A stretch of DNA of 64,000 nt from JACCXG01 sp963750935 (GTDB lineage: Bacteria > Acidobacteriota > Vicinamibacteria > Vicinamibacterales > 2-12-FULL-66-21). Within the stretch, counting starts at the first letter, position 1. Each line of letters begins with the position of its first letter. Position numbers and translations under genes: made by a program. Of the stretch, positions 1 to 8,197 are shown in pieces. The stretch spans positions 186,001 to 250,000 of the forward strand of contig CAVVSR010000013.1 in NCBI GenBank assembly GCA_963750935.1, read 5' to 3'. The notes beneath the pieces were generated by a model. It made no database searches. It saw only the letters and a program-made list of their open reading frames with translations, and was not told where the DNA came from.

Positions 1-522
1 AATCGCCGCGAGATCGCTCTCGTCCAGCGTTCCGATCTGAAAGTCGGAGATGACGACGAGCTCGCGGCGTTCGGCCCGGGCCTCTTCGAGAGCGGCTCGA
101 GCATCCCGCAGTCCCTGGCGGACGTCGGCGGCAGGGACATCGAGGACGACGTCGGCGCCGGCGCGTTCAGCGGCAGCGGCCTCGCCCACCGCGGCGGCGA
201 CGGGCTGCATGCTCTCGCTGATGTCCGTGACGATTGCCCGCGCCACCACCGCCTGTCCGGCCCCCGATCGTCGCGGGCTCATCAACGCGGGTTGTGCCCA
301 TGCGATCGCCGCGGCGGCGATGATTGCCACACGGATCAACAACAGCCAGACGTCAGTCGGGGACCGCATCCGCAGCGCAGCTGCGTGCGAGGAGTCGACG
401 AAGCGGAGCGACGGGAACGGCACGCGGGTCGCGCGCTGACGACGCAGCCAGTGCACCGCGACGGGACCAGCGATCGCCGCGAGCGCCATCAACGCCGCGG
501 GCATCAACCACTCGACGCTCAT
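1..522 (-). CDS. BatA-type membrane protein, N-terminal part (runs off the window)
   Basis: Reading leftward from the ATG at 522, 174 codons are visible and no stop occurs before base 1, so the C-terminus is outside the window. The protein opens with a hydrophobic helix (MSVEWLMPAALMALAAIAGP), a short basic stretch (HWLRRQRATRVPFPSLRF) and a second helix (LLLIRVAIIAAAAIAWAQP). This is the paired-helix arrangement of the BatA/aerotolerance N-terminal domain. A segment with VVARAIVTDISESM and later ELVVISDFQ follows, resembling a von Willebrand-A-like fold. Its start overlaps the stop of the DUF58 gene by 4 bases (ATGA), which implies translational coupling in a MoxR-DUF58-BatA operon. The family is linked to envelope stress or complex assembly; the exact role is unknown. 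Confidence 0.8.
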   Translation of the reverse strand, partial: MSVEWLMPAALMALAAIAGPVAVHWLRRQRATRVPFPSLRFVDSSHAAALRMRSPTDVWLLLIRVAIIAAAAIAWAQPALMSPRRSGAGQAVVARAIVTDISESMQPVAAAVGEAAAAERAGADVVLDVPAADVRQGLRDARAALEEARAERRELVVISDFQIGTLDESDLAAI

Positions 523-1415
523 CGAACTGCGCCGGAGCGGCGTCTCAGGAGGTAGCCACGCAGAGCCGCGTCGAGCGGCTGGTCGGTGCTCACGCGGCTG
601 TAGTCGATCCCGGCGCCGGCGCATCGCGTCCGCCAGCGCTCCAGGAAATCAACCATCTGCCGCTGATACGCCAGGCGTACGGCATCCGCGTTGGTGATTA
701 CGGTCTTCGCGGATTCGAGATCTTCGAATTCGAGGTCCCCGGTGAACGGAAACTCGATTTCGTCACGGGTCAGCACGTGGAACACGGCCACTTCATGGCC
801 CATGCGGACGGCACGCCGCAGCTCGACATCGAGCGTGCTGTCCTCGTCGTAGAGATCGGAAATCACGATGAGAAGACCGCGGCGCTTGAGCAGATCGCCG
901 GCACGGCGGATGGCCACGCTCATCGCCGTCAGGCCCGACGCCTCGACCCGCGACAACGCCAGCAGGATGCTGCGGAGATGCGCCTGCCCGGTACGGCTGC
1001 CGATGAACTGGCGGACCTCGCTGTCGTAGACGACCAGGCCGGTGGCGTCACCCTGCGACGCGACCAGGTATGCGAGTGCGGCGGCCAGGAGTCGTCCGTA
1101 CTCCAGCTTGCTCACCCCGGTCCGGCCCGCGAACGCCATCGACGCGCTCGCATCCAGCGCCACCTGCGCCGCGAGGTTGGTCGTCTCGCGATACTGCTTC
1201 GTATAGATGCGGTCGGTGCGGGCGAACAGCTTCCAGTCGACATACTTCAGGTCGTCGCCGGGACGGTAGTGGCGGTACTGGCTGAACTCGGCGCTGTAGC
1301 CGTGGAAGGGACTGCGATGGAGGCCGGCGATGGTGCCGTCCACGGTGACACGCGCCACCAGTTCGAGGTCGGCGATCGTCGAGAGCAGCCCGGGATCCAG
1401 CGGCGTCACACTCAC
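519..1415 (-). CDS. DUF58 domain protein (vWA-like partner of MoxR)
   Basis: A 298-residue protein. I place the start at the GTG at 1415 (VSVTPLDPGLLSTIADLEL) because it overlaps the MoxR stop by 4 bases (GTGA) and because DUF58 homology begins there; the frame stays open further upstream but that stretch only shadows moxR. Visible family features are the central FSQYRHYRPGDDLKYVDWKL block, typical of DUF58, then VALDASASM, resembling a degenerate MIDAS DxSxS, and LLIVISDLYDED. No transmembrane segment is evident. DUF58 proteins usually lie next to MoxR AAA+ ATPases and are thought to be their substrates or adaptors. The gene sits between moxR and a BatA-like gene in one leftward operon. Confidence 0.88.
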   Translation of the reverse strand: MSVTPLDPGLLSTIADLELVARVTVDGTIAGLHRSPFHGYSAEFSQYRHYRPGDDLKYVDWKLFARTDRIYTKQYRETTNLAAQVALDASASMAFAGRTGVSKLEYGRLLAAALAYLVASQGDATGLVVYDSEVRQFIGSRTGQAHLRSILLALSRVEASGLTAMSVAIRRAGDLLKRRGLLIVISDLYDEDSTLDVELRRAVRMGHEVAVFHVLTRDEIEFPFTGDLEFEDLESAKTVITNADAVRLAYQRQMVDFLERWRTRCAGAGIDYSRVSTDQPLDAALRGYLLRRRSGAVR

Positions 1416-2422
1416 GACACCCGCTCGAGCAGCCGCGCCACGATCGTGTCCGCGTCGACCTCGTCGGCCTCGGCCTGGAAGTTCAGGAGTACCCGGTGGC
1501 GCAGGACCGGCAGCGCCACGGCCCGGATGTCGTCGTGCGCCACGACGCTGCGGCCGTCGAGCAGCGCATGCGCCTTGGCGCCAAGCAGCAGCGCCTGGCC
1601 GGCGCGGGGGCCGGCGCCCCATCGCACCCACTTGCGGACGAAGTCGGGCGCTTCGCTGCCGTTGCCGCCGGGACGGGTCGCGCGAACCAGCCTGGTCGCG
1701 AAGTCGATGACGTTCTCCGCCGCCGGCACGTCACGCACCACCGCGTGCAGACGTTCGATGTCGTCTCCGGACGCCACGACCGCGATCCGCGGGTCGAGGT
1801 TTCCGGTCGTCATCGCGAGAATCTGCCGCTCCTCTTCCGCGCTCGGATAGTCGATGACCACGTTGAACATGAACCGATCGAGCTGCGCCTCGGGCAGCGG
1901 ATAGGTGCCTTCCTGTTCGATCGGATTCTGGGTCGCGAGCACGAACAGCGGCCGATCGAGGTCGAACCGCACACCGCTGACCGTCACCTGGAACTCCTGC
2001 ATCGCCTCGAGCAGCGCCGCCTGCGTCTTCGGCGGCGTCCGGTTGATCTCGTCGGCGAGGAGGATGTTGGCGAAGATCGGACCGCGAATGAACCGGATCA
2101 CGCGCTTGCCGGTCGCGCGGTCCTCCTCGATCACCTCCGCGCCGAGGATGTCCGACGGCATCAGGTCAGGGGTGAACTGGATGCGGTTGAACTTCAGCTC
2201 CACCGCTTCGGCGAGCTTCTTGATCAGCAGCGTCTTGGCCAGGCCGGGGACGCCGCGCAGCAGGCAATGACCGCCCGCCAGGAACGCGATGAGGATCTCG
2301 CGCACCACCCGGTGCTGACCGACGACCGCCTTGGCCAGCTCGCGCTCGAGCCGGCCGGCGACCTCGGCGACGCGCTCGAATGCGTCGGTCATCTCCGCCG
2401 GCCGCTGATGGCTCCGCTCCAT
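1412..2422 (-). CDS. MoxR-family AAA+ ATPase
   Basis: A 336-residue AAA+ chaperone-like ATPase of the MoxR family. The Walker A motif appears as LRGVPGLAKTLL, followed by FNRIQFTPDLMPSDILG and the Walker B region ILLADEINRTPPKTQAALLEAM. The sensor region LFVLATQNPIEQEGTYPLPEAQLDRF is a MoxR hallmark (quoted here in part: ATQNPIEQEGTYPLPEAQ). MoxR proteins are thought to remodel or activate vWA-containing partners. The operon context (DUF58 and BatA-like genes immediately downstream with 4-base overlaps) matches that role. An internal ATG 11 codons downstream (MTDAFERV) is an alternative start. The first gene of the operon, it is divergent from murQ. Confidence 0.92.
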   Translation of the reverse strand: MERSHQRPAEMTDAFERVAEVAGRLERELAKAVVGQHRVVREILIAFLAGGHCLLRGVPGLAKTLLIKKLAEAVELKFNRIQFTPDLMPSDILGAEVIEEDRATGKRVIRFIRGPIFANILLADEINRTPPKTQAALLEAMQEFQVTVSGVRFDLDRPLFVLATQNPIEQEGTYPLPEAQLDRFMFNVVIDYPSAEEERQILAMTTGNLDPRIAVVASGDDIERLHAVVRDVPAAENVIDFATRLVRATRPGGNGSEAPDFVRKWVRWGAGPRAGQALLLGAKAHALLDGRSVVAHDDIRAVALPVLRHRVLLNFQAEADEVDADTIVARLLERVS

Positions 2423-2509
2423 GTTCCTGCGAGTCTACTTCAGCCGGTCTGGCAGCCCGGCGACCCGGCACGGCGAGCGACGATGGGCGCCAGGTCACGC
2501 CGTCGCGGT

Positions 2510-2538
2510 TTGACACTCCAGGACTCGGGGAGTACCGT
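2510..2538 (+). promoter_or_regulatory. Predicted sigma-70 promoter of murQ
   Basis: TTGACA at 2510-2515 and TACCGT at 2533-2538 are separated by 17 bases. Transcription would start near 2545, about 50 bases before the murQ ATG. The same TTGAC-N17-TACCGT layout is seen upstream of gcvT. Confidence 0.55.
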
Positions 2539-2597
2539 AAGCGGTTGCACGAGGGGGACAAGCAAGCCTTACGGACCGTCCCGACGTCAGATTCCAC

Positions 2598-3551
2598 ATG
2601 CCGACCACTTCGAAATGGCAGTCGCTTCCCACTGAAGCCATCAATCCCGCCTCGCTCGCCATCGACAAGACGCCCGTTCGCGACATCATCGAGATGGTCG
2701 TCAACGAGGACCGTAAAGTCATCGCCGCCGTGCTCAAGGAGAAAGAGCGGATTGCGCACGGCATCGAGATCATCGCCCAGTCCCTGAAGAAGGGCGGCCG
2801 TGTGATCTTCGTCGGCGCTGGCACCAGCGGTCGACTCGGCGTGGTCGAGGCCTCCGAGATTCCACCGACCTTCGGCACCCACCCGTCCCTCGTCCAGGCG
2901 ATCATGGCCGGCGGACAAGGGGCGGTGTTCCGGGCGAAGGAAGGCGTCGAGGACAACTACGAGGAAGGGGCGCGCAGTATCGGCCGCCTCCGCCTCAACA
3001 AAAAGGACGTGGTTGTCGGCGTGTCGGCGAGCGGCATGACACCGTTCGTCCGCGGCGGCCTGACCCGCGCGCGCAAGGCCGGCGCCCGGATCATCTTCGT
3101 CACCTGCTGGCCCGGATCCGAGCTGCAGAACTTCGTCGATCTGCAGATCGCGCCGGCGGTCGGACCGGAGATCATCGCCGGCTCGACGCGGTTGAAGGCG
3201 GGCACCGCCACCAAGATGGTGCTCAACATGCTGACCACCGTCGCGATGATCAAGCTCGGCAAGACCTACGGCAACCTGATGGTCGACGTCCAGACCGGCT
3301 CGGAGAAGCTCAAGGATCGCGCGCGCCGGATCCTCTGCGTCGTGACCGGGCTCGAGTACGACCACGCCGACGCGCTGCTCAAGCGCGCCAAATGGAACGT
3401 CAAGGCCGCCATCGTCATGCAGAAGGCCGGCCTGACGCTGCCGCAGGCGCTGAAGCGGCTGAAGAAGGCGGATGATTCAGTCCGCGAGGCGATCGGCGAG
3501 GACATCGAGCCGCGCCTGCGCGACCTGCTCGAGCACAAAGCGCCGGTCTAG
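2598..3551 (+). CDS. murQ: N-acetylmuramic acid 6-phosphate etherase
   Basis: A 317-residue cytoplasmic SIS-domain lyase that removes the D-lactyl ether from MurNAc 6-phosphate, giving GlcNAc 6-phosphate and lactate in cell-wall recycling. The N-terminal TEAINPASLAIDK block, the SIS glycine loop VIFVGAGTSGRLGVVEASE and PPTFGT are characteristic. Glu84 (VVEASE) and Glu115 (AKEGVED) align with the catalytic glutamates known in the family. GVSASGMTPFV is the second sugar-phosphate loop. Length matches bacterial MurQ at about 300 residues. It converges on nagB with a 4-base overlap at the 3' ends; NagB would act two steps later on the same carbon flow. No strong Shine-Dalgarno is seen. Confidence 0.96.
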   Translation: MPTTSKWQSLPTEAINPASLAIDKTPVRDIIEMVVNEDRKVIAAVLKEKERIAHGIEIIAQSLKKGGRVIFVGAGTSGRLGVVEASEIPPTFGTHPSLVQAIMAGGQGAVFRAKEGVEDNYEEGARSIGRLRLNKKDVVVGVSASGMTPFVRGGLTRARKAGARIIFVTCWPGSELQNFVDLQIAPAVGPEIIAGSTRLKAGTATKMVLNMLTTVAMIKLGKTYGNLMVDVQTGSEKLKDRARRILCVVTGLEYDHADALLKRAKWNVKAAIVMQKAGLTLPQALKRLKKADDSVREAIGEDIEPRLRDLLEHKAPV

Positions 3552-4309
3552 CGGCCGGCCGCTGACGTCAGCTCGCGCGCGGCCGCCGCATCCAGGACGA
3601 TGTCGACGTCGTGGTGCAGCTGCAGGAACGTCGCCGGCAAATCCGTCGTCAGCGGACCGTTGACGACGCGCTCGACGCAAGTAGCCTTGTTGGGCCCGTT
3701 CGCCAGCAGGATCACGCTGCGCGCCTGAAGGATCGTCGCCATTCCCATCGACAGGGCCTCGACCGGCACGCTTTCCATTTCCCCGCCAAACAGCGTCGCA
3801 TTGCTGCGCCGCGTCTCGGGCCGCAGGGTGACGCGATGGGTGCGCGACTGCAGCTCGCGACCCGGCTCGTTGAAGCCGATGTGGCCGTTGGTGCCGATCC
3901 CCAGAACCTGGATGTCGATCCCATCCGCGGCGACGATCGCGGCCTCGTAGCGCGCGCATTCGCTGGCGGGATCGGCCATGCCGTCGAGAAAGTTGATGCG
4001 CGCCGGCGACATGTTGACCTCGCCGAACAGGTGCTGCTGCATGAACTGCCGGTAGGCGCCGGGGTGAGCCGGCGGCAGCCCGATGAACTCATCGAGGTTG
4101 AAGGTGGTCACGGACGACCAGTCGGTGCCGCGCGCCGCGCTCAGCTTCACGAGCTCGTCGTACATCGCAATCGGCGTGCGGCCGGTGGGCAGGCCGAGCA
4201 CGATCGATGGATTCGACTCGATGGCGGTGACGATGCGCTCGGCGACGCTCCGGGCCGCGGCGCGGACGTCGTCGAACACTTTGACTCTGGGACTGCGGAC
4301 GAGTGACAT
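3548..4309 (-). CDS. nagB: Glucosamine-6-phosphate deaminase
   Basis: A 253-residue enzyme converting glucosamine 6-phosphate to fructose 6-phosphate and ammonia. Motifs seen: SIVLGLPTGRTPIAMYDEL (phosphate and ring-opening site), TTFNLDEFIGL (catalytic Asp in LDEF), NFLDG and VLGIGTNGHIGFNEPG with the general-acid His. The TNGH form, with Asn rather than the Asp of enterobacterial enzymes, also occurs in Gram-positive NagB. The start ATG at 4309 overlaps the kinase stop by one base (TGATG), so the two genes are translationally coupled. It feeds products of MurQ and the upstream kinase into glycolysis. No separate deacetylase nagA is present nearby. Confidence 0.95.
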   Translation of the reverse strand: MSLVRSPRVKVFDDVRAAARSVAERIVTAIESNPSIVLGLPTGRTPIAMYDELVKLSAARGTDWSSVTTFNLDEFIGLPPAHPGAYRQFMQQHLFGEVNMSPARINFLDGMADPASECARYEAAIVAADGIDIQVLGIGTNGHIGFNEPGRELQSRTHRVTLRPETRRSNATLFGGEMESVPVEALSMGMATILQARSVILLANGPNKATCVERVVNGPLTTDLPATFLQLHHDVDIVLDAAAARELTSAAGR

Positions 4310-5250
4310 CAGTGTTTGTAAACGGGGATTGAGGCGCCGCCACGGGCCTCGTCGAGCGCGAGACGCACGGCCCCTTCGGCCGGTTCGCGATCGAGCAGCG
4401 TCGTCGTGCTGTGAGGAGCGGTCACCGGCAGCCGGCGCGCGAGCTCCTGCTCCAGCCATGGTATCGCTCGGAAAATGCCGCCGGAGAGCACAAACGTAAA
4501 CGCCTCGCTCATCAGGTCGAGCCGGCGAGCCACCGACAGCGCCGATCCCTCCAGCTCGTCGGCCGCGCCCTTGAGGATCCCGATCGCCGCGGGATCGCCC
4601 TCCCGGAACGCCGTCTGCACTGATGTCGCGAGCGCGCCGATCGCGGCTGGCGACAGGTGGCTGTGGTACACGGCGTGGATCAGCGCCTGGGGCTGCGCGA
4701 CCTGAAAATGCTCGAGCAGCATCTGGGTCAGCAGCGTGCGCGGCCCGCGGTGATCGGCGGCGCGCAGGACCGCGCGCAGCGCTGCCCGGCCAATCCAGTA
4801 TCCGCTGCCCTCGTCGCCGAGCACGTAGCCCCAGCCGCCCGATCGCGCGGCTTGACCGGCGGTGTTGCGTCCATACGCGATCGAGCCGGTCCCGGAGATC
4901 ACCACGACCCCGGGCTGTCCCGGGGCGCCGGCCTCGAGCGCCACCAGCGCGTCGTTGACGATGAGGATGCGCGCCTTGAAGCCGATGCGCTTCATGATCC
5001 CCTGGATCACCGCGTGATCCCCGGGACGATCGACGCCGGCGATGCCCAGGCAAATCACGGACGGCACGATGGCGCGATCGCCGATCGCCTGCTCCATGAC
5101 CTCGTGCAGGACCTTTTCGACTTGCAGCTCGCCCACCGCCTGCAGGTTCGCGCCCGTGCTGCGCGAGCGCGACACGACGGTGCCGTGCATGTCGGCGAGC
5201 AGGCAGACGGTCTTCGTGCCTCCCGCATCGATACCGATGACGTGAGACAT
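4309..5250 (-). CDS. BadF/BcrA-type N-acetylglucosamine (or MurNAc) kinase
   Basis: A 313-residue sugar kinase of the BadF/BadG/BcrA/BcrD ATPase superfamily, which includes eukaryotic NAGK and clostridial MurK. The phosphate-1 loop is VIGIDAGGTKTVCLLAD; phosphate-2 and adenosine regions appear as VVVISGTGSIAYG and VLGDEGSGYWIG, and LVLSGGIFR lies near the C-terminus. It is upstream of and coupled to nagB and faces murQ. Since MurQ needs MurNAc 6-phosphate and no PTS genes are seen, phosphorylation of MurNAc by this kinase, as shown for MurK of Clostridium, is a sensible inference, but GlcNAc is equally possible from sequence alone. Confidence 0.87.
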   Translation of the reverse strand: MSHVIGIDAGGTKTVCLLADMHGTVVSRSRSTGANLQAVGELQVEKVLHEVMEQAIGDRAIVPSVICLGIAGVDRPGDHAVIQGIMKRIGFKARILIVNDALVALEAGAPGQPGVVVISGTGSIAYGRNTAGQAARSGGWGYVLGDEGSGYWIGRAALRAVLRAADHRGPRTLLTQMLLEHFQVAQPQALIHAVYHSHLSPAAIGALATSVQTAFREGDPAAIGILKGAADELEGSALSVARRLDLMSEAFTFVLSGGIFRAIPWLEQELARRLPVTAPHSTTTLLDREPAEGAVRLALDEARGGASIPVYKH

Positions 5251-5340
5251 TCAGGGACGCTGGGCGCGAGTCGCAGGCTGGCTGGTCAGCAGAGTCACGG
5301 GAACGTGGCGGTGCGTCGCGGTCGCGACGCGACTGCGGCC

Positions 5341-5370
5341 ACTCTACGGCCTCCCGCGCGCGCAAGTCAA
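5341..5370 (-). promoter_or_regulatory. Predicted promoter of the kinase-nagB operon
   Basis: On the minus strand, TTGACT (5370-5365) and TAGAGT (5346-5341) are 18 bases apart, about 90 bases upstream of the kinase ATG at 5250. It is back-to-back with the rightward promoter at 5397. Confidence 0.5.
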
Positions 5371-5396
5371 CGCGAGCGGGACGACGGCCGGTCGCG

Positions 5397-5426
5397 TTGA
5401 CACTCCTGACGGCAACACGTTACAGT
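5397..5426 (+). promoter_or_regulatory. Predicted promoter of the GH10-like gene
   Basis: TTGACA at 5397-5402 and TACAGT at 5421-5426 are 18 bases apart. The downstream ATG at 5437 is only about 11 bases beyond the -10 box, so the transcript would be almost leaderless. Confidence 0.55.
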
Positions 5427-5436
5427 CGGGCATCCT

Positions 5437-6726
5437 ATGATTTCCGCCCGATGTGGACGCGCCCGCACGCTTGCGGGGGCCGTCCTCGTCGGTTGCCTGA
5501 TGACGACGGGAGCCGCCTCGAGCCGGCTCCCGGGCGTCGCCAGCGCGTCACGTCCCATCAGTTCCGAAATTCGCGCGCTGTGGGTCCTGCGCTCATCGAT
5601 CTCGTCGCCCGAGGGGATCGCGGACCTCGTCGGGTCGGCGAGCCGCAATGGCTTCAACACGCTGTTCGTCCAGGTGCGCGGTCGCGGCGACGCCTACTAC
5701 CGCGGCAGCGTCGAACCGCGCGCGGAGCTGCTCGCCCGGCAGCCGGCAAGCTTCGATCCGCTCGGCGAGCTGCTGGCGTCGGCGCATCGCTCCGGGCTGC
5801 GCGTGCACGCGTGGGTCAATGTCAGCCTGGTCTCGAGCGCGGTCGATCTGCCGGACGGCCGCGACCACCTGGTGCGGCAACGGCCCGAATGGCTGATGGT
5901 GCCGCGCGAGCTCGGCACGCAGCTGTCACGGATCGATCCGCGGCACCCGTCGTACGTGGCGGCGCTGGCGCGATGGACGCGTGGGCGATCCGACGTCGAG
6001 GGTCTGTACGCCTCGCCGATTCCTCCGCCTGCCGTCGACCATCTCGTCGGCGTCGTGCGCCAGCTGACGCGGCGATACGCCGTCGACGGCGTGCACTTCG
6101 ACTACGCGCGCTATCCGAACGATTCCTTCGATTACAGCCGATCGGCGGTTCGCGAGTTCCGCCGGTGGATCGAGCCGCAGCTGTCGGCGACCGAGCGCCG
6201 GTCGCTGGCGTCGCGTTCCGCCCAGCACGTTCTGGCATTTCCCGATGCCCTGCCGTCGGAGTGGCGCCGGTTCCGGCAGGCTCGATTGACCACGTTGATG
6301 GCCCGGCTGCGTGACGCCGTCAAATCCGAACGTCCGCAGGCCACGGTGAGCGTCGCGGCGGCGGCGGATCTCCAGGAAGCGCGCGAGCACAAGCTGCAGG
6401 ACTGGCCGGCCTGGCTGGAGCGCGGCATCGTCGACGCCCTGTGCCCGATGGCCTACACGGTGGAACCGGCGAAGTTCGGCGAGCAGATTGCGGCGGCAGT
6501 CGCAGCGGCCGGATCGCGACCGGTCTGGGCGGGCATCGGCGCCTATCAGCTGACGCCGGCGCAAACCGTCGCGCACATCGATCGCGCGCGGCGCCTGGGC
6601 GCCGAAGGGGTGATCCTGTTCTCCTACGACAGCCTGGTCGAACCACGCAATCGGGCCCGCAACTACTTGCGCACGGTGTCACGCGCCGCGTTCGCCGCGC
6701 CCGCGGCCGGCGACGGATCGCGCTGA
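5437..6726 (+). CDS. Secreted glycosyl hydrolase-like 10 (GHL10/YngK-type) protein
   Basis: A 429-residue exported protein. The N-terminus is a signal peptide (basic, then AGAVLVGCLMTTGAASS). The mature part starts with EIRALWVLRSSISSPEGI and contains NTLFVQVRGRGDAYY, HAWVNVSLV and VDGVHFDYARYP, followed later by VDALCPMAYT. These are conserved in the GHL10 (DUF187-type) TIM-barrel hydrolases, with likely acidic catalytic residues around HFDYARYP. Some members act on cell-wall or other glycans, but substrate is not established here. It heads a rightward run with a symporter 25 bases downstream and a beta-lactamase-fold hydrolase. The neighbouring murQ-nagB genes suggest a peptidoglycan-derived substrate. 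Confidence 0.85.
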   Translation: MISARCGRARTLAGAVLVGCLMTTGAASSRLPGVASASRPISSEIRALWVLRSSISSPEGIADLVGSASRNGFNTLFVQVRGRGDAYYRGSVEPRAELLARQPASFDPLGELLASAHRSGLRVHAWVNVSLVSSAVDLPDGRDHLVRQRPEWLMVPRELGTQLSRIDPRHPSYVAALARWTRGRSDVEGLYASPIPPPAVDHLVGVVRQLTRRYAVDGVHFDYARYPNDSFDYSRSAVREFRRWIEPQLSATERRSLASRSAQHVLAFPDALPSEWRRFRQARLTTLMARLRDAVKSERPQATVSVAAAADLQEAREHKLQDWPAWLERGIVDALCPMAYTVEPAKFGEQIAAAVAAAGSRPVWAGIGAYQLTPAQTVAHIDRARRLGAEGVILFSYDSLVEPRNRARNYLRTVSRAAFAAPAAGDGSR

Positions 6727-6751
6727 TCGTCGCGTTTCCCGAACAGCCGCC

Positions 6752-8197
6752 ATGGTGCTGACCTGGATCGACTACGCCGTCATCGCCGCGTATCTGCTGG
6801 CGATCACCGCGTTCGGGTCCTGGTTCGCGCGCTTCCAGAAAACGACCCGCGACTACTTCCTCACCGACCGGTCGGTGCCGTGGTGGGCGATCTGCTTCAC
6901 CATCGTCGCCACCGAGACCAGCACCCTCAGCTTCATCGGCGTCCCGGCCGGGGCCTACGCCGGGAACATGACGTTCCTCCAGCTCGCGTTCGGCTACGTC
7001 GCGGGCCGGGTGCTCGTGAGCGCGCTCTTCCTGCCCGCCTACTTCCGCGGCGACCTGTTCACCTCGTACGAGTTGCTGCTGCACCGGTTCGGGCCGTCGG
7101 TGAAGAACGTCGCGGCGGTGATCTTCATGATCACGCGGACCCTTGCCGACGGCATCCGGCTGTATGCCACGGCGCTGGTGATCTCGGTGGTCACGCAGGT
7201 GCCGGTCTCGATCACGGTGGTGGCGCTCGGCGTGGCGATGATCATCTACACGGTGCGCGGCGGCGTCTCCGCCGTGATCTGGACCGACGTGGTGCAGATG
7301 TTCGTCTACGTCGGCGGGGCGCTGCTGGTCTTCTTCGGGCTGCTGCAGCTGATTCCGGGCGGATGGGACGAGGTCGTCCGCACCGCGGGAGACGCGGGCC
7401 ACATGCGCGTCTTCGATTTCTCGCTCGACCCGAAGCGCGCCTACACGTTCTGGGCCGGCCTGCTCGGGGGCATCGCGCTCACGCTCGCGACCCATGGCAC
7501 CGACCAGTTCCTGGTGCAGCGGCTGCTCTCGGCGCGCACGCTTCGCGACGCCTCGACCGGCCTGATCCTGAGCGGCCTGCTGGTGTTCGTACAGTTCGTG
7601 CTGTTCCTGGCCATCGGGGCGATGCTCTACACCTTCTACCAGCACACGCCGCTGCCGCGGCCGCTGCGCCGCAACGACGAGGTCCTGCCTCTCTTCGTGG
7701 TGACGTCGCTGCCGGAGGGCGTCTCCGGCTTCATCGTCGCGGCCATCGTCGCGGCGGCGCTGTCGCCGTCGATCAATTCGCTGGCGGCGACCACGGTCAA
7801 CGACTTCTACTTGAAGTACGTCCGGCCCGACGCCGACCAGGACACGTTGATGCGAGTCGCGCGCCGCGCCACGGTCCTCTGGGGCGTGGCGCAGATCGTG
7901 GTCGCGCTCGGCGCCCAGTACGTGACCCAGTCGGTCCTCGACTCCGGCCTGTCGGTGCTGTCGCTCGCTGCCGGACCGGTTCTCGGCGCCTTCCTGACCG
8001 GCGTGCTGACGCGCCGTGTCGGGGCGCGCGCGATGCTCGGCGGAATGATCGCCGGCACGGTCGTGCTGGCGTGGATCTGGACGAGCGGCGTCCTGGCGTT
8101 CACCTGGTATGCCTTGACCGGCGCGGCGGTGACATCGGCGGTGGCCCTGCTGTTGTCTCTCCTGCTGCGCCAGGAACCCGATGCGCGACCGGTTTGA
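6752..8197 (+). CDS. Sodium:solute symporter (SSS family)
   Basis: A 481-residue polytopic inner-membrane protein with about 13 hydrophobic segments. Near the N-terminus, DYAVIAAYLLAI and TRDYFLTDRSVPWWA precede ATETSTLSFIGVPAGAY, a typical SSS signature. The middle contains YTVRGGVSAVIWTDVVQMFVY and THGTDQFLVQRLLSA, both conserved in sodium:solute symporters. These carriers import sugars, amino acids or nucleosides with sodium. Being between a GH10-like hydrolase and a serine hydrolase in a MurNAc-recycling island, it may import amino sugars or anhydro-sugars; this is inferred only from context. Its last 17 bases overlap the next gene. Confidence 0.93.
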   Translation: MVLTWIDYAVIAAYLLAITAFGSWFARFQKTTRDYFLTDRSVPWWAICFTIVATETSTLSFIGVPAGAYAGNMTFLQLAFGYVAGRVLVSALFLPAYFRGDLFTSYELLLHRFGPSVKNVAAVIFMITRTLADGIRLYATALVISVVTQVPVSITVVALGVAMIIYTVRGGVSAVIWTDVVQMFVYVGGALLVFFGLLQLIPGGWDEVVRTAGDAGHMRVFDFSLDPKRAYTFWAGLLGGIALTLATHGTDQFLVQRLLSARTLRDASTGLILSGLLVFVQFVLFLAIGAMLYTFYQHTPLPRPLRRNDEVLPLFVVTSLPEGVSGFIVAAIVAAALSPSINSLAATTVNDFYLKYVRPDADQDTLMRVARRATVLWGVAQIVVALGAQYVTQSVLDSGLSVLSLAAGPVLGAFLTGVLTRRVGARAMLGGMIAGTVVLAWIWTSGVLAFTWYALTGAAVTSAVALLLSLLLRQEPDARPV